DNA of 33,291 nucleotides from Bacteroidaceae bacterium. GTDB taxonomy: Bacteria > Bacteroidota > Bacteroidia > Bacteroidales > Bacteroidaceae. Below the pieces are notes generated by a model. It did not search any database, was not told where the DNA came from, and saw only the letters and a program-made list of their open reading frames with translations. Positions 1-7,470 of the stretch are shown here, piece by piece. Numbering within the stretch: position 1 is the first letter of the stretch; each line of letters starts with the position of its first letter. Location: positions 1-33,291 of the forward strand of contig JAFUGG010000048.1 of NCBI GenBank assembly GCA_017469525.1. The letters run 5' to 3'. The position numbers and the translations under genes are program-made.

Positions 1-1
1 G

Positions 2-1645
2 CTGCTGATGGTGGCGGGCTTGCAGACGGCGTGGGCTTTGGATGCTTATGCCGTGATGAAGGACGGGACGGTGACGTTCTACTATGACAACTTGAAGAAT
101 AGCCGCGATGGTGTCCTGGAGATTCACGACACCTACGGCACGCCTTATCCCTACAAGGCTGCCACGACGGCGGTCTTCGACGCTTCGTTTGCCAACTATC
201 GCCCCACGAGCACTGCCTATTGGTTCCAGAACTGTAACCTTACCTCGATCAGCGGCCTGGAGAACCTGCGTACGGACAACGTGACGGACATGCAGTATAT
301 GTTTGGCAGTTGCGGCGAGCTGACGAGCCTCGACCTTTCGGGCTTCAACACGGAGAACGTGACGAATATGTGCAATATGTTCCAGATGTGCTGGAACCTG
401 AAGAGCCTCGACCTCTCGGGCTTCAAGACGAGCAAGGTGACGGACATGAGCTGGATGTTCTTTAGCTGTAGCAGTCTGGCGAGCCTCGACCTGTCGGGCT
501 TCGACACGAAGAACGTGACTGATATGAATAAGATGTTCTCCTATTGCAGCAGCTTGGCGAGCCTTGACGTATCAGGCTTCAACACGGAAAAGGTGACAAA
601 GATGAGCGATATGTTCAGTGTGTGCAGCAAGCTGGTCAGCCTCAATCTGTGTAGTTTCAACACAGCCGGCGTCAAGGACATGAGCTATATGTTCTCCCGT
701 TGTTCCGACCTCACGACAATTTACGTCAGTGATGGATTGTGGAATACGGAAAGTGTGACGAACGGCGGCTATATGTTCTGGCAGTGCACAAGTCTCGTAG
801 GCAGCAACGGTACGGCATACGATGATGAGCATTATGGCTATGAGTATGCATGCGTCGATACGCCTGGACAGCCTGGATACCTCACGTCATTCGAAAAATA
901 CGACCTCAAGATAGTAGGCAAGCAAGTGACATCTGAGAACTGCAGCGACTTCTATGGCGACGGCACCGTCTCGTTCGACCCTGAGACGAGCACGCTGACG
1001 CTCAACAATGCAAACATCACGGGAGACAACGAGAAGAGTCTCATCGAGACGACTTCATCTCTCAATATCTTGCTCATAGGAGAAAATACGGTTAGCGACG
1101 CATGGTGTGAAACTTGCATCTATGCCAACTTGTCGGACAGTGACGGCGAGGTTCACATCACAGGGCCTGGCTCGCTCCATGTCGTGGGAGGAGGAATAGG
1201 CATTGGTGTTTCAGCGGGTCTTTCCATAGATGGCGGAGCACAAGTGAAGGTGCAAGGAGAAGAGGGCGGCATTTTTGCAGTAATGAAGCTCAGCATTAGT
1301 GGCAAGGAGACTGTCGTCATGACAAAGGCTGGCCAGTTACCAATTGCAAGTATCAACCTTACGCTCAACGACGGTCTGATTGTCGGCTTGCCGGAAGGTG
1401 TCAGCTTCAAGTATATACAGTTTGGCGAAGAAATAGAACAAAGCTTGTATACTATCGTCGCTGCCGACGGCAATATCGTAGTAAACGAGTGGGTGGTAAT
1501 TGCCAGCCAGGACTACATCACAGGAAGCCCCCTCCTGACCTCCCCCGAGGAGGAGGGACAAGGTTACAACATGGCAGGCCAGAAGGTTGGCGAAAGCTAC
1601 AAAGGAATCGTCATCAGGAACGGAAAGAAGACGTTGAGAAAATGA
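2..1645 (+). CDS. BspA-like surface protein with DUF285 repeats (5' end outside window)
   Basis: The frame is already open at the window edge, reading LL-MVAGLQTAWA before the mature part. This looks like the end of a signal peptide, so the true start lies upstream and the ATG at 8 is probably internal. Residues near 75-260 form about seven copies of a 26-28 aa unit of the type LxSLDLSGFNTxxVTxMxxMF..C, the DUF285/BspA-type leucine-rich repeat used by Bacteroidales surface proteins for adhesion. The following part (LNNANITGD, GGGIGIGVSAGLSIDGGA) looks like a beta-helix or carbohydrate-binding-like domain. The C-terminus (YNMAGQKVGESYKGI, then NGKKTLRK) matches a tail common in secreted Prevotella proteins, perhaps a sorting signal. 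Just before it, the peptide SPLLTSPEEEGQG is encoded by a GC-rich palindromic repeat. A terminator follows. The family is clear; the ligand is unknown. Confidence 0.85.
   Translation: MLMVAGLQTAWALDAYAVMKDGTVTFYYDNLKNSRDGVLEIHDTYGTPYPYKAATTAVFDASFANYRPTSTAYWFQNCNLTSISGLENLRTDNVTDMQYMFGSCGELTSLDLSGFNTENVTNMCNMFQMCWNLKSLDLSGFKTSKVTDMSWMFFSCSSLASLDLSGFDTKNVTDMNKMFSYCSSLASLDVSGFNTEKVTKMSDMFSVCSKLVSLNLCSFNTAGVKDMSYMFSRCSDLTTIYVSDGLWNTESVTNGGYMFWQCTSLVGSNGTAYDDEHYGYEYACVDTPGQPGYLTSFEKYDLKIVGKQVTSENCSDFYGDGTVSFDPETSTLTLNNANITGDNEKSLIETTSSLNILLIGENTVSDAWCETCIYANLSDSDGEVHITGPGSLHVVGGGIGIGVSAGLSIDGGAQVKVQGEEGGIFAVMKLSISGKETVVMTKAGQLPIASINLTLNDGLIVGLPEGVSFKYIQFGEEIEQSLYTIVAADGNIVVNEWVVIASQDYITGSPLLTSPEEEGQGYNMAGQKVGESYKGIVIRNGKKTLRK
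1526..1563. repeat. GC-rich palindromic element inside a reading frame (copy 1)
   Basis: A C-rich arm (AGCCCCCTCCT, ACCTCCCCC) is followed by a G-rich arm (GAGGAGGAGGGA). The same first arm recurs at 6153-6187 with one substitution in the first 20 bases. Here it is translated in frame as SPLLTSPEEEGQG near the C-terminus of the BspA-like protein. Confidence 0.7.
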
Positions 1646-1671
1646 GATAATAAGAAATGTAGAGAATAAGA

Positions 1672-1713
1672 AAAGGCGGCGGGCTGTGCTTTGGGAGCAG
1701 GCTCGCCGCCTTT
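1672..1713 (+). terminator. Rho-independent terminator after the BspA-like gene
   Basis: AAAGGCGGCGGGC pairs with GCTCGCCGCCTTT (one G-T wobble) around a 16-nt loop, followed by a T-rich stretch. It starts 27 nt after the stop codon. Confidence 0.85.
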
Positions 1714-1760
1714 CTCTTGTGGCCGAGGACGGGTGGGGGAGCAGACACAGCGTGGCTAAT

Positions 1761-1848
1761 CCTCAAACATGACACGTCGAATTTGCAAACTCGGCGTGCC
1801 ATGTTTGTCAATTCGACGTGCCATGTTTGCCGACGCGGCGTGCCATGT
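1761..1848. repeat. 22-bp-period intergenic array A
   Basis: CGTGCC occurs at 1795, 1817 and 1839, exactly 22 bp apart, inside units ending in CGTGCCATGT. The unit in phase before them (CAAACATGACACGTCGA, from 1764) is an inverted copy, forming a 17-bp imperfect stem with 1791-1807. The array lies after the terminator of the preceding gene and before the promoter of the next. Confidence 0.85.
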
Positions 1849-1916
1849 CTGGATGTCAGCTCAGGCGGGCTAATGAGGCCAAGGAGCTGTGGGAATGGAA
1901 AATAGCTTCCTGAATG

Positions 1917-1948
1917 TTTGGAGGATAGCTTATTTCTGTGTATCTTTG
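1917..1948 (+). promoter_or_regulatory. Bacteroidales-type promoter of the YraN-family gene
   Basis: TTTG at 1917-1920, a 20-bp spacer, then TATCTTTG at 1941-1948, matching TTTG-N19/20-TAnnTTTG. It places the start of transcription near 1955 and supports the start codon at 1970 rather than one further upstream. Confidence 0.8.
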
Positions 1949-1969
1949 TCACAAAAAAACGTCAAGGAT

Positions 1970-2347
1970 ATGGCTGAACATAATGTCTTAGGACACAGAG
2001 GCGAGGACATGGCTGCGGCGTATTTGCAGGAGCATGGCTATTGCATCCTCGACCGCAACTGGACGAACCGCGGCAAGAAGGAGCTGGACATCATAGCGAC
2101 GAAGGACGACGTGTGTGTCTTTGTGGAGGTCAAGACGCGTAAGGCCGGTTCCGCCACAGCACCGATAGAGGCCGTCAATGCCCAGAAGCAGCACCGCATC
2201 TGCCTGGCTGCCGACTCTTACCTGAGGGAACATCACATCGACTCTTGCAGCCGCTTTGATGTGGTCTGCATCGTCTATGACGGCGAATACAGCAGGATAG
2301 AGCACGTGGAGGATGCCTTCAGGCCCCGGCCGAGGTTCTACAGGTAG
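1970..2347 (+). CDS. yraN: UPF0102/YraN-family protein
   Basis: The product is 125 aa, a usual length for this family. It begins MAEHNVLGHRGEDMAA and carries the family core with an endonuclease-like pattern: conserved Glu in the first helix, KELDIIA with the motif Asp, and FVEVKTRK with the E-x-K pair. This is the PD-(D/E)XK-like fold assigned to YraN proteins, whose biological role is still not firmly known. The frame stays open upstream to 1889, but the promoter at 1917-1948 makes ATG 1970 the sensible start. It reads towards parC, which has its own promoter. Family assignment is firm; nuclease activity is an inference from the fold. Confidence 0.9.
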   Translation: MAEHNVLGHRGEDMAAAYLQEHGYCILDRNWTNRGKKELDIIATKDDVCVFVEVKTRKAGSATAPIEAVNAQKQHRICLAADSYLREHHIDSCSRFDVVCIVYDGEYSRIEHVEDAFRPRPRFYR

Positions 2348-2418
2348 GGCAGCAAGGGGTGATAATACCTCGTCTGAATTCTCCCATTTGCTTTTTCTCC
2401 CTAAAAAACTTTAATAAA

Positions 2419-2450
2419 TTTGTTTTTTTGCTGGCATCTCCGTACCTTTG
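2419..2450 (+). promoter_or_regulatory. Promoter of parC
   Basis: TTTG at 2419-2422, a 20-bp spacer and TACCTTTG at 2443-2450. The possible start codon at 2448 lies inside the -7 box, so translation must begin downstream at 2478. Confidence 0.8.
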
Positions 2451-2477
2451 TGGGATAAAAAGACAACTAATACACTC

Positions 2478-5186
2478 ATGATAGAGAACGAACAACAGAC
2501 AGCAGACAACGTACAGCGACCGAATGACAGCATAACACATCATCTGAACCAGATGTACCAGAACTGGTTCCTCGATTATGCCTCGTATGTAATCCTGGAA
2601 CGTGCCGTGCCACACATCACCGACGGTTTCAAGCCTGTGCAGCGCCGTATCATGCACTCCATGAAGCGCATGGACGACGGCAAGTACAACAAGGTGGCGA
2701 ACATCGTGGGTCACACGATGCAGTTCCATCCTCACGGCGACGCCAGCATCAAGGATGCCCTGGTGCAGTTAGGGCAGAAGGACTTGCTGGTCGACTGCCA
2801 AGGTAACTGGGGCAATATCATCACAGGCGACGATGCGGCAGCAGGCCGTTACATCGAGGCACGCCTCTCGAAGTTCGCACTGGATGTTGTGTTCAATCCC
2901 AAGACGACGGAATGGAAGTGGAGCTACGACGGCCGCAACAAGGAGCCGGTGGCGTTGCCCGTGAAGTTCCCTTTGCTGCTGGCACAAGGCGCAGAGGGCA
3001 TTGCCGTCGGCCTGAATTGTAAGATACTTCCCCACAACCTTGTGGAGATATGTGACGCAGCCATCAGCTACCTGCACGGCGAGGAGTTCCACCTCTATCC
3101 CGACTTCCCGACAGGCGGCAGCATAGATGTGTCGAAGTACAACGACGGTCAGCGAGGCGGCACGGTGAGGGTTCGTGCAAAGATAGAAAAGCGGGACAAC
3201 AAGACGCTTGCTATCACGGAGATACCTTACGGCAAGACAACCGGCACAGCCTCCAAACCAAGCACCTTCATCGACAGCATCCTGAAGGCCAACGAGCGCG
3301 GCAAGATAAAGATAAGAAACGTGGAGGACCTGACAGCAGCCTCTGCTGAGATACTGATTCATTTGACCCCTGGCGCATCGAGCGACAAGACCATTGACGC
3401 CCTCTATGCCTGCACCGATTGCGAGATAAGCATCTCGCCAAACTGCTGCGTCATCAAGGATAGGAAGCCGTGCTTCCTCTCTGTGAGCGACGTGCTGCGT
3501 GCCAGCGTGGACAATACACTCAATCTCCTCAAGCAGGAACGTCTCATCCGAAGAGGCGAACTGATGGAAAGCCTCCACTTCGCCACGCTCGAACAAATCT
3601 TCATCGAAGAACGTATCTACAAGGACAAAGAGTTCGAGCAGGCCAAGTCGATGGATGCTGCCTGCAAATGGATTGACGAGAGGCTAACGCCTTGGTATCC
3701 CAAGATGGTGCGCGAGGTGACAAAGGACGACATCCTCCGCCTCATGGAAATCAAGATGGCCCGCATCCTGAAGTTCAATAAGGACAAGGCCGAGCAGAAC
3801 ATCGCCGCCATCAAGAGTGAGATAAAGCAGATAGACCGTGAGCTGAAGAACATGGTGGAGGTGACGTGCGACTGGTTCCGCTTCATCAAGGACAAGTACG
3901 GCAAGGACCATCCGCGCCTGACCGAGATACGCAACTTCGACACCATTGCTGCGGCTAAGGTGGTGGAAGCCAACGAGAAGCTCTATATCAACAGGGAAGA
4001 AGGCTTCATCGGCACATCGCTCAAGAAGGACGAGTTCGTCTCGAACTGCTCCGACATCGACGACGTCATCATCTTCTATCGCGACGGTACCTATAAGATT
4101 GTCCGCATAGCCGACAAACTCTTCATAGGTGAGACCGAACGCAGCAAGAAGGAGAAGAAGAAGGTGGAAGTCATTCATATAGATGTCTTCCGCAAGAACG
4201 ACGAGCGCACCATCTACAATGCCGTTTATCGCGACGGCAAGAGCGGCGTCAGCTATATCAAGCGCTTCAACGTCACCTCCATCATCCGCGACAGGGAGTA
4301 CGACCTGACGCAAGGCAACCCAGGCTCGCGCGTGCTCTACTTCACAGCCAATCCCAATGGCGAGGCCGAAGTGGTGAAGGTCATCCTCAAGCCCAATCCG
4401 AAGCTGAAGAAGGTCTTCTTCGACGAAGACTTCAGCCAAATCAGCATCAAGGGACGTGGCAGCCGAGGCAACATGCTGACCAAACTCGATGTGAGCAAGA
4501 TAACGCTTAAGAGTCACGGCAGCAGCACGCTTGGCGGCAGAAAGGTCTGGTTCGATACGGACATCAAACGACTCAACTACGACGGTCAGGGCAAATACCT
4601 TGGCGAGTTCGACGGCAACGACCAGGTGCTCGTCATGCTCAACGACGGACGCTACTACCTGACAAACTTCGACATCAACAACCACTACGAGGACAACATC
4701 TTCCGCATCGAGAAGTACGAAGCAAATAAGGTGTGGACGTGTATCTACTACAACGAAGCTCAGTCCGGCTATCTCTACGTCAAGCGCTTCGTGCTCGAAG
4801 CATCGGTGCGTATGCAGAGCTTCATGGGAGAGATGCCAGCCGAGAACCTCGTGCTCGTCACCGACACGGTCTATCCCCGCGTGCTCGTCACGATGGGCGG
4901 TGTAGATGACTTCCGCGACCCCTTGGAACTGGATGTCGAGACGTTCATCAGCGTGAAAGGCTACAAAGCCATCGGCAAGCGCGTCACCACACTCCATGTC
5001 GATAAGGTGGAGGAGCTGGAGCCGACGCGTTTCCCAGAAGTGAAGGAAGAACCCGTCGAAGAAGGAGGAAACGATGAAGAAAACGGCGGCGAAGGCTCAG
5101 AAGAAGAGTCCGCCGACCCCTTCGACGGCAAGAGTCAGCAAGACGTGGCTGACGAGATGAACGGTCAGCTAAGGCTTGACTTCTGA
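2478..5186 (+). CDS. parC: DNA topoisomerase IV subunit A (ParC, Bacteroidetes type)
   Basis: This 902-aa protein is the DNA-breaking and rejoining subunit of a type IIA topoisomerase that decatenates chromosomes together with ParE (not in the window). The N-terminal part holds LDYASYVILERAVPHITDG and FKPVQRRIMHSM, then VGHTMQFHPHGDAS (residues 77-90) and AAAGRYIEARL with catalytic Tyr125. The winged-helix and tower regions follow, then a coiled-coil stretch (around 430-460) and C-terminal beta-pinwheel-like strands. The last 60 residues are acidic and low in complexity. The residue matching the quinolone-site Ser of E. coli GyrA/ParC is Ala89 (HPHGDAS). Start ATG 2478 is chosen because the promoter excludes 2448. 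No terminator is visible after it, so the next gene may be cotranscribed. Confidence 0.95.
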   Translation: MIENEQQTADNVQRPNDSITHHLNQMYQNWFLDYASYVILERAVPHITDGFKPVQRRIMHSMKRMDDGKYNKVANIVGHTMQFHPHGDASIKDALVQLGQKDLLVDCQGNWGNIITGDDAAAGRYIEARLSKFALDVVFNPKTTEWKWSYDGRNKEPVALPVKFPLLLAQGAEGIAVGLNCKILPHNLVEICDAAISYLHGEEFHLYPDFPTGGSIDVSKYNDGQRGGTVRVRAKIEKRDNKTLAITEIPYGKTTGTASKPSTFIDSILKANERGKIKIRNVEDLTAASAEILIHLTPGASSDKTIDALYACTDCEISISPNCCVIKDRKPCFLSVSDVLRASVDNTLNLLKQERLIRRGELMESLHFATLEQIFIEERIYKDKEFEQAKSMDAACKWIDERLTPWYPKMVREVTKDDILRLMEIKMARILKFNKDKAEQNIAAIKSEIKQIDRELKNMVEVTCDWFRFIKDKYGKDHPRLTEIRNFDTIAAAKVVEANEKLYINREEGFIGTSLKKDEFVSNCSDIDDVIIFYRDGTYKIVRIADKLFIGETERSKKEKKKVEVIHIDVFRKNDERTIYNAVYRDGKSGVSYIKRFNVTSIIRDREYDLTQGNPGSRVLYFTANPNGEAEVVKVILKPNPKLKKVFFDEDFSQISIKGRGSRGNMLTKLDVSKITLKSHGSSTLGGRKVWFDTDIKRLNYDGQGKYLGEFDGNDQVLVMLNDGRYYLTNFDINNHYEDNIFRIEKYEANKVWTCIYYNEAQSGYLYVKRFVLEASVRMQSFMGEMPAENLVLVTDTVYPRVLVTMGGVDDFRDPLELDVETFISVKGYKAIGKRVTTLHVDKVEELEPTRFPEVKEEPVEEGGNDEENGGEGSEEESADPFDGKSQQDVADEMNGQLRLDF

Positions 5187-5296
5187 CATTGAATATTTAA
5201 GATGGCAGCACAAGCTATACATGGCTCTCCGTCGGCGGTGGGAAGCTCATCGGGTTCAATTATCTGTTGCTCACACGCAAATAAACATCTCAAGTC
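5187..5296 (+). other. Short spacer with a possible gene remnant
   Basis: Between parC and the next gene, the frame 5201-5284 reads YTWLSVGGGKLIGFNYLL and then LTRK before a stop, with no start codon and a stop just upstream. The composition is protein-like, so it may be the 3' end of a lost gene. No promoter box was found here. Confidence 0.25.
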
Positions 5297-6154
5297 ATGA
5301 AACAGCTACACATCTTTATAATATATATGTCAGCACTCCTTCCGGCAAGCCTCTGGGCAGAGGATGTCACGCTGGAGCCTGTACAGAACAGACGTCCTAC
5401 GGAACGTTCGCTGCTTGTCGGAGCTGGCAAGACCAATCAGCTCGACACCTACCTCTCGCCGATGGAGTACACAGGCGTGCAGGTCAGCGTTCTTGTCCAA
5501 AGGGAGCGCATGACGCACCTCGCTGACCATCACATCTCTTTCCAAAGCACTTTCCACGGGGCCTTCACATCGACGGACAATCCAGCGGGCACGGCGAAGT
5601 ACCTGGGAGGCAGGCTTGCCTACGATGCCGGCTGGCACTATCACTACTCGCCCTTGCAGAACCTCGACCTCAAAGGCGGTGCTTTGGTCGGTGCCGACGC
5701 AGGGTTCCTCTATAACGACCGTAACGGAAACAATCCCGCACAAGGTCGTTTCAGCCTCGACCTCTCGCTTTCGGCGGGAGCGAGCTATGCCTTTCGCATC
5801 AAGAAGCTGCCCCTGCGAGCTGCTTATCAAGCCGACCTGCCGATGATGGGCATCATGTTCTGTCCCGAGTTCGGCGAGAGCTATTACGAGATTTCGCAGC
5901 GTGGGGTAGGGCACGACATCATCTTTGCGCACCCGGGCAATGCGATGAACCTCAGACAGCTGCTCACCTTGGACTTCTGCCTTCGCCGCGTCACGCTTCG
6001 AGTGGGCTACCTCTGCGACATACGCCAGCAGAACGCACGCAGCCTCAAAAACCACGACGTGAGCCACAGCTTCATGTTCGGATTCGTCAGGTACTTTCAG
6101 TTGATGAAGAGAAAGCCTCACCCCCAATCCCTCTCCATTGAGAGGGGAGAATAG
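5297..6154 (+). CDS. Secreted DUF3316-like protein of unknown function
   Basis: This 285-aa protein has a signal peptide (MKQLHIFIIYMSALLPASLW-A). The mature part starts EDVTLEPVQNRRPTERSL and contains LDTYLSPMEYTGVQVSV, a pattern I associate with DUF3316 of Bacteroidales. Alternating strands with many aromatic residues (YNDRNG..., LSLSAGASYAFRIKKLPLRA, VTLRVGYLCDIRQQ) suggest an outer-membrane beta-barrel-like fold. It lies 110 bp after parC without a visible promoter and may be read from parC. The last eleven residues (PHPQSLSIERGE) are encoded by a GC-rich palindromic repeat and do not belong to the family core; the original stop was probably near 6115. The family name is from memory and moderately certain; no enzymatic function is claimed. 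Confidence 0.65.
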   Translation: MKQLHIFIIYMSALLPASLWAEDVTLEPVQNRRPTERSLLVGAGKTNQLDTYLSPMEYTGVQVSVLVQRERMTHLADHHISFQSTFHGAFTSTDNPAGTAKYLGGRLAYDAGWHYHYSPLQNLDLKGGALVGADAGFLYNDRNGNNPAQGRFSLDLSLSAGASYAFRIKKLPLRAAYQADLPMMGIMFCPEFGESYYEISQRGVGHDIIFAHPGNAMNLRQLLTLDFCLRRVTLRVGYLCDIRQQNARSLKNHDVSHSFMFGFVRYFQLMKRKPHPQSLSIERGE

Positions 6155-6187
6155 CCCCCTCCTAACCTCCCCCAAGGGGGGAGGAAG
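6118..6187. repeat. Two adjacent GC-rich palindromic elements (copies 2 and 3)
   Basis: The first palindrome (CCCTCTCCATTGAGAGGGG, about 6130-6148) encodes the last residues and stop of the DUF3316-like gene. The second (6153-6187; arms CCTCCCCC and GGGGGGAGG) begins with nearly the same bases as the element at 1526-1563. Confidence 0.75.
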
Positions 6188-6249
6188 TAAATAGTTAATT
6201 TACTAAATTGTAAATAAATAGTACATCGTAAATCGTCAAATAGTAAATG
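6188..6249 (+). repeat. AT-rich tail of the palindromic element, reaching the S41 start codon
   Basis: The run is made of GTAAAT-like pieces. Its last 22 bases (6228-6249) match the reverse complement of 15313-15334 at 21 positions. In both places the tail follows a GC-rich palindrome in the same order. The last three bases are the ATG of the S41 gene. Confidence 0.65.
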
Positions 6250-7257
6250 AATCGGTTCCTTGCCATACTTGCCTTGCTTCTGCTCATGTTGACCTCTTGC
6301 CAGAAGAGTGACTACGACTTCGACGACACGCCGCAAGGCAATCTCGATGCCCTCTGGCAACTTATTGACGAACGCTACTGCTTCCTCTCCTACAAGGAGG
6401 AAGTGCTCGGCATGAGCTGGGCTGACATTCGCGGCAAGTATAGCGGGAAGCTGAACGCTGACATGTCGCGTGTGCAGCTGTTCGAAGTGTTGTGCCAGAT
6501 GCTTTCAGAGCTGAAGGACGGGCATGTCAACCTCTCTACCAGTCTCGACATGGGGCGCAACTGGTCGTGGAAGGAAGACTACCCAGAGAACCTGAACACC
6601 GAACTTCGGCAGCAGTATCTCGGCACAGACTACCATATTGGCAGCGGCCTTCGCTACACCATCCTGCCCGACAACATTGCCTACGTCGTCTATGAGAGCT
6701 TTTCACAATCCATAGGCGAGGGCAACCTGAGCGACATGATTGCCTATCTGCAGTTGTGCAATGGTATGATTCTCGACATCCGAGGCAACGGCGGAGGCGA
6801 CCTTTCGAACGTGGAAATCCTGTCGCGCCGCTTCACAAACGAGAAGGTGCTGGTGGGCTACACGTGCTACAAGACGGGAAAGGGCCACGATGACTTCTCG
6901 GAGCCAAGGGCGGAGTATGTTGAGCCCTACGACGGCATCCGCTGGCAGAAGCCCGTCGTCTTGCTCACGAACCGTTCCTGCTACAGCGCCGCCAACACCT
7001 TTGTCAGGAACATGAAGGAGATGCCTCTCGTTACCATCATGGGCGACCAGACTGGCGGCGGCTCCGGCTTGCCCTTCACCAGCGAGCTGCCCATCGGCTG
7101 GAGTGTCCGTTTCAGTGCCAGCCCATCGTTCGACGCTAAGATGCAACAGATAGAGTTCGGCATAGAGCCAGACGTCAGTGCATCCTTGGACGAAGCCAAA
7201 GCAGCCGACGGCATTGACACGATGATAGAGCAAGCCAGAGAGTTGCTGAAGAAATAA
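6247..7257 (+). CDS. S41 (C-terminal processing/tricorn-like) peptidase, lipoprotein
   Basis: This 336-aa protein has a lipoprotein signal (MNRFLAILALLLLMLTSCQK, lipobox LTSC, Cys18). It shows the S41 layout: a helical N-terminal part with DGHVNL, then LDIRGNGGGDLSNVE, and NRSCYSAANTF with the likely nucleophile Ser247, followed by GDQTGGGSG and GIEPDV. Such Bacteroidales proteins are periplasmic or surface serine peptidases of unknown substrate. No PDZ domain is evident, so it is a short form. The start codon is the last triplet of an AT-rich repeat tail (6188-6249) and no TAnnTTTG box was found close to it, so its transcription either depends on upstream genes or on the repeat. A weak terminator follows at 7315. 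Confidence 0.85.
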   Translation: MNRFLAILALLLLMLTSCQKSDYDFDDTPQGNLDALWQLIDERYCFLSYKEEVLGMSWADIRGKYSGKLNADMSRVQLFEVLCQMLSELKDGHVNLSTSLDMGRNWSWKEDYPENLNTELRQQYLGTDYHIGSGLRYTILPDNIAYVVYESFSQSIGEGNLSDMIAYLQLCNGMILDIRGNGGGDLSNVEILSRRFTNEKVLVGYTCYKTGKGHDDFSEPRAEYVEPYDGIRWQKPVVLLTNRSCYSAANTFVRNMKEMPLVTIMGDQTGGGSGLPFTSELPIGWSVRFSASPSFDAKMQQIEFGIEPDVSASLDEAKAADGIDTMIEQARELLKK

Positions 7258-7314
7258 CGCCCCCTTTTTTCCCTCTTTGGAAGAGTTCTTACGCGAGTGC
7301 GGAGGGAACAACTG

Positions 7315-7343
7315 ACAGCTCTTCAGCTTTACGGGCTGTTTTT
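7315..7343 (+). terminator. Weak Rho-independent terminator after the S41 gene
   Basis: ACAGCTC pairs with GGGCTGT (one G-T wobble) around an 11-nt loop, followed by five T. Confidence 0.55.
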
Positions 7344-7402
7344 AGCGGATAAACATTAATAGTTTTTACATTTCGGAATGCACCAGGTTGCAGCATGGGT
7401 TG

Positions 7403-7470
7403 TTTGCACATACATGTAGATGCAATTGCATATACATGTACATGCAATTGCATCTACATGTATGTGCAAA
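7403..7470. repeat. 22-bp-period array B: 68-bp near-perfect palindrome
   Basis: TACATGTA occurs at 7411, 7433 and 7455, alternating with TGCAATTGCA, so a palindrome centre falls every 11 bp. The whole block, from TTTGCACA to TGTGCAAA, is its own reverse complement at 33 of 34 pairs. A related array lies at 18151-18218. Confidence 0.95.

Noticed and set aside
3684..4997. Long minus-strand frame of 437 codons
   Set aside because: It lies antisense to parC and is rich in Asp, Val and Ala repeats, typical of a shadow of a GC-rich gene.
5202..5300. 32-codon upstream frame ending in ATGA at the DUF3316-like start
   Set aside because: The product is low in complexity (Ser/Ala/Gly-rich), and the overlap can arise by chance; not enough for a leader peptide.
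5176..5526. Frame of 116 codons overlapping the parC end
   Set aside because: It overlaps the better supported DUF3316-like gene, which has a clear signal peptide.
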